In this document: positions 63,090 through 64,000 of the stretch, piece after piece
How the letters are laid out: every line of letters starts with the position of its first letter
Numbering within the stretch: the first letter of the stretch is position 1
DNA from: Candidatus Baltobacteraceae bacterium
GTDB taxonomy: Bacteria; Vulcanimicrobiota; Vulcanimicrobiia; Vulcanimicrobiales; Vulcanimicrobiaceae
Assembly: GCA_036488875.1 (NCBI GenBank)
Contig: DASXGW010000003.1
Coordinates: 124,001-188,000 of the forward strand
Reading direction: 5' to 3'
DNA length: 64,000 nt
Notes under the pieces: model-generated
What the model was told of the DNA's origin: nothing
The model's database searches: none
Seen by the model: the letters and a program-made list of their open reading frames with translations, nothing else
Program-made: the position numbers and the translations under genes

Positions 63090-63111
63090 GCCCGCAATCA
63101 GCCCGGCGAGG

Positions 63112-64000
63112 CTAAGCGCCGTACCAGCGCAGGTGCGGCCAGATCTGGGAAAGCGGTGCGACCGGGTCGCGGCAGAGGTAAATCGGCGCCGGACCCTCGA
63201 CCACCCAGCGATACGGCTCGGACGACGTCGCGACCAGGGTGACGTTGCGGTAGTACTTGCGCAAAATGTCGATGCGCGACGCACCGATCGCAAGCATCGT
63301 CGAGCCGTCATAGCCGTGGATGCCCCACAGATAGTAGTTGTTCTGACTCGAGATGACCGTCGGCAATCCGTATCGCTGGCCGAAGAAATCGAGCGCGCCG
63401 GCATCACCGTACGTGTCGGCGTAAATCGCCGTGCGCCGGCGAACGTCGAGCGGCAGTTTGAAATACTGTACGGCCACGTCGTGCGCCAGGCGCCCCCAGC
63501 CGAACTCTTCGGCGAATACCGGCTGCACCAGATGTGCCGGCGTCCCGTTGGATCCGGTGAGTCCGAGGCGTTGACTGTACGTGACGAGCGCGTCGACCGG
63601 CAGAATCGGCAGCGAGAGCGGCATCGCAAGGATTCCGACGGCGATCACCGCGCCGAGCTGCGCGTACCGAAACGCGACGGCCGCGCGCTCGATCACGATC
63701 GCGCCGAAGGCAAAGAGCGATGCGTACATGCCGACGATGTAATAGCCTTTGGCGTTGAGCGCTGCCGCGACGATGAAGACGAAGATATAGGCATAGGTGA
63801 CGAATCGCATGTCGCGCACGCGCGAAAGCACGAACGGCGCGCACAGGCCGGCGATCCAAATCGGCGCCGAAACGGGATTGAGATAGAGCAGTTGCTCGAG
63901 CGCAAAGGCGCGTGCGTTGGTCCAGAAACTGACGTATTCTAGCGCGACGCCGTTTTGGAAGGTGGGCCGATGCGACGCGTCGCCCTGGAGAACGGTGACG
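63112..64000 (-). CDS. Polytopic membrane protein, GT39/PMT-like glycosyltransferase, 5' end outside window
   Basis: The frame is open from the right edge to a TAG at 63112 (about 296 codons). The N-terminal visible part (FQNGVALEYVSFWTNARAFALEQLLYLNPVSAPIWIAGLCAPFVL, in pieces) and the following helices (YAYIFVFIVAAALNAKGYYIVGMYASLFAFGAIVI) resemble the membrane half of ArnT/PMT_2-type glycosyltransferases, with AKGYYI as the characteristic segment. The C-terminal 150 residues are periplasmic. The sugar donor would be a polyprenyl-phosphate sugar. The start codon and catalytic loop lie beyond the window. The pseudopilin gene follows after about 35 bases. Confidence 0.75.
   Translation of the reverse strand, partial: VTVLQGDASHRPTFQNGVALEYVSFWTNARAFALEQLLYLNPVSAPIWIAGLCAPFVLSRVRDMRFVTYAYIFVFIVAAALNAKGYYIVGMYASLFAFGAIVIERAAVAFRYAQLGAVIAVGILAMPLSLPILPVDALVTYSQRLGLTGSNGTPAHLVQPVFAEEFGWGRLAHDVAVQYFKLPLDVRRRTAIYADTYGDAGALDFFGQRYGLPTVISSQNNYYLWGIHGYDGSTMLAIGASRIDILRKYYRNVTLVATSSEPYRWVVEGPAPIYLCRDPVAPLSQIWPHLRWYGA

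Overview
This is a contiguous piece of a high-GC bacterial chromosome. The organism is a diderm: there are two TonB-dependent outer-membrane receptors, lipoproteins with lipoboxes and many exported proteins. It carries a single-copy rpoB and a single-copy rpoC. There are no rRNAs, tRNAs, CRISPR arrays, transposases or phage genes. The gene mix (regulatory-domain TonB receptors, beta-propeller lipoproteins, tandem M61 peptidases, TM0106-type nuclease-helicase, many leaderless genes) makes me favour Vulcanimicrobiota/Eremiobacterota (WPS-2) or a neighbouring deep lineage. That is an inference; RpoB/RpoC phylogeny would settle it.

Layout. 1-9.5 kb: a phosphoesterase running off the left edge, a TonB receptor, a propeller lipoprotein, an S9 peptidase and an amine-oxidase-type flavoenzyme behind a structured leader. 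9.7-15.9 kb: a cyclopropane-fatty-acid-synthase-like enzyme, a 1094-residue membrane/hydrolase protein containing an in-frame palindromic repeat, a CBS protein, a quinone reductase and a DUF6582 protein. 15.9-17.9 kb: a coupled STAS / SpoIIE phosphatase / HATPase partner-switching module, divergent from rpoB. 18.0-29.7 kb: rpoB and rpoC, separated by about 3.8 kb with five metabolic or unknown genes. rpoB has its own promoter, a leader hairpin and a strong terminator; rpoC has its own promoter and probably a TTG start. 29.7-37.8 kb: a DUF4097 protein, two tandem M61 peptidases and a RecB-like nuclease/helicase.

38.4-42.4 kb is the most unusual locus. A small LuxR-type regulator is divergent from an overlapping operon that encodes an amidase-like protein, an ABM-like protein, a large STAND/LuxR regulator and then a 23-residue hydrophobic peptide with a strong ribosome binding site, closed by a good terminator. 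43-48.5 kb: a two-component system followed by a TonB receptor whose promoter carries a 10-bp tandem direct repeat, a likely response-regulator box. 48.6-53.2 kb: two tandem Arg-rich micro-proteins, a Tag-like glycosylase, an M20 amidohydrolase, an Mpo1-like protein, a zinc-ribbon protein and a sodium/solute symporter with a DUF3311 partner. 53.2-59.8 kb: a phytoene-desaturase-like oxidoreductase, an O-methyltransferase, a secreted aspartic protease, a fused acyl-CoA monooxygenase/reductase and an SDR. 59.9-64 kb: a lipoprotein, a very large pseudopilin and a truncated GT39-type membrane protein.

Gene starts fall into two classes. Some have a Shine-Dalgarno, often with ATGA-type coupling. At least eight others have no Shine-Dalgarno but a -10-like hexamer exactly six bases before the start codon, which predicts leaderless mRNAs. 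Three dispersed palindromic repeats and three copies of a TGCCA-N6-TGGCA operator-like motif lie between genes.
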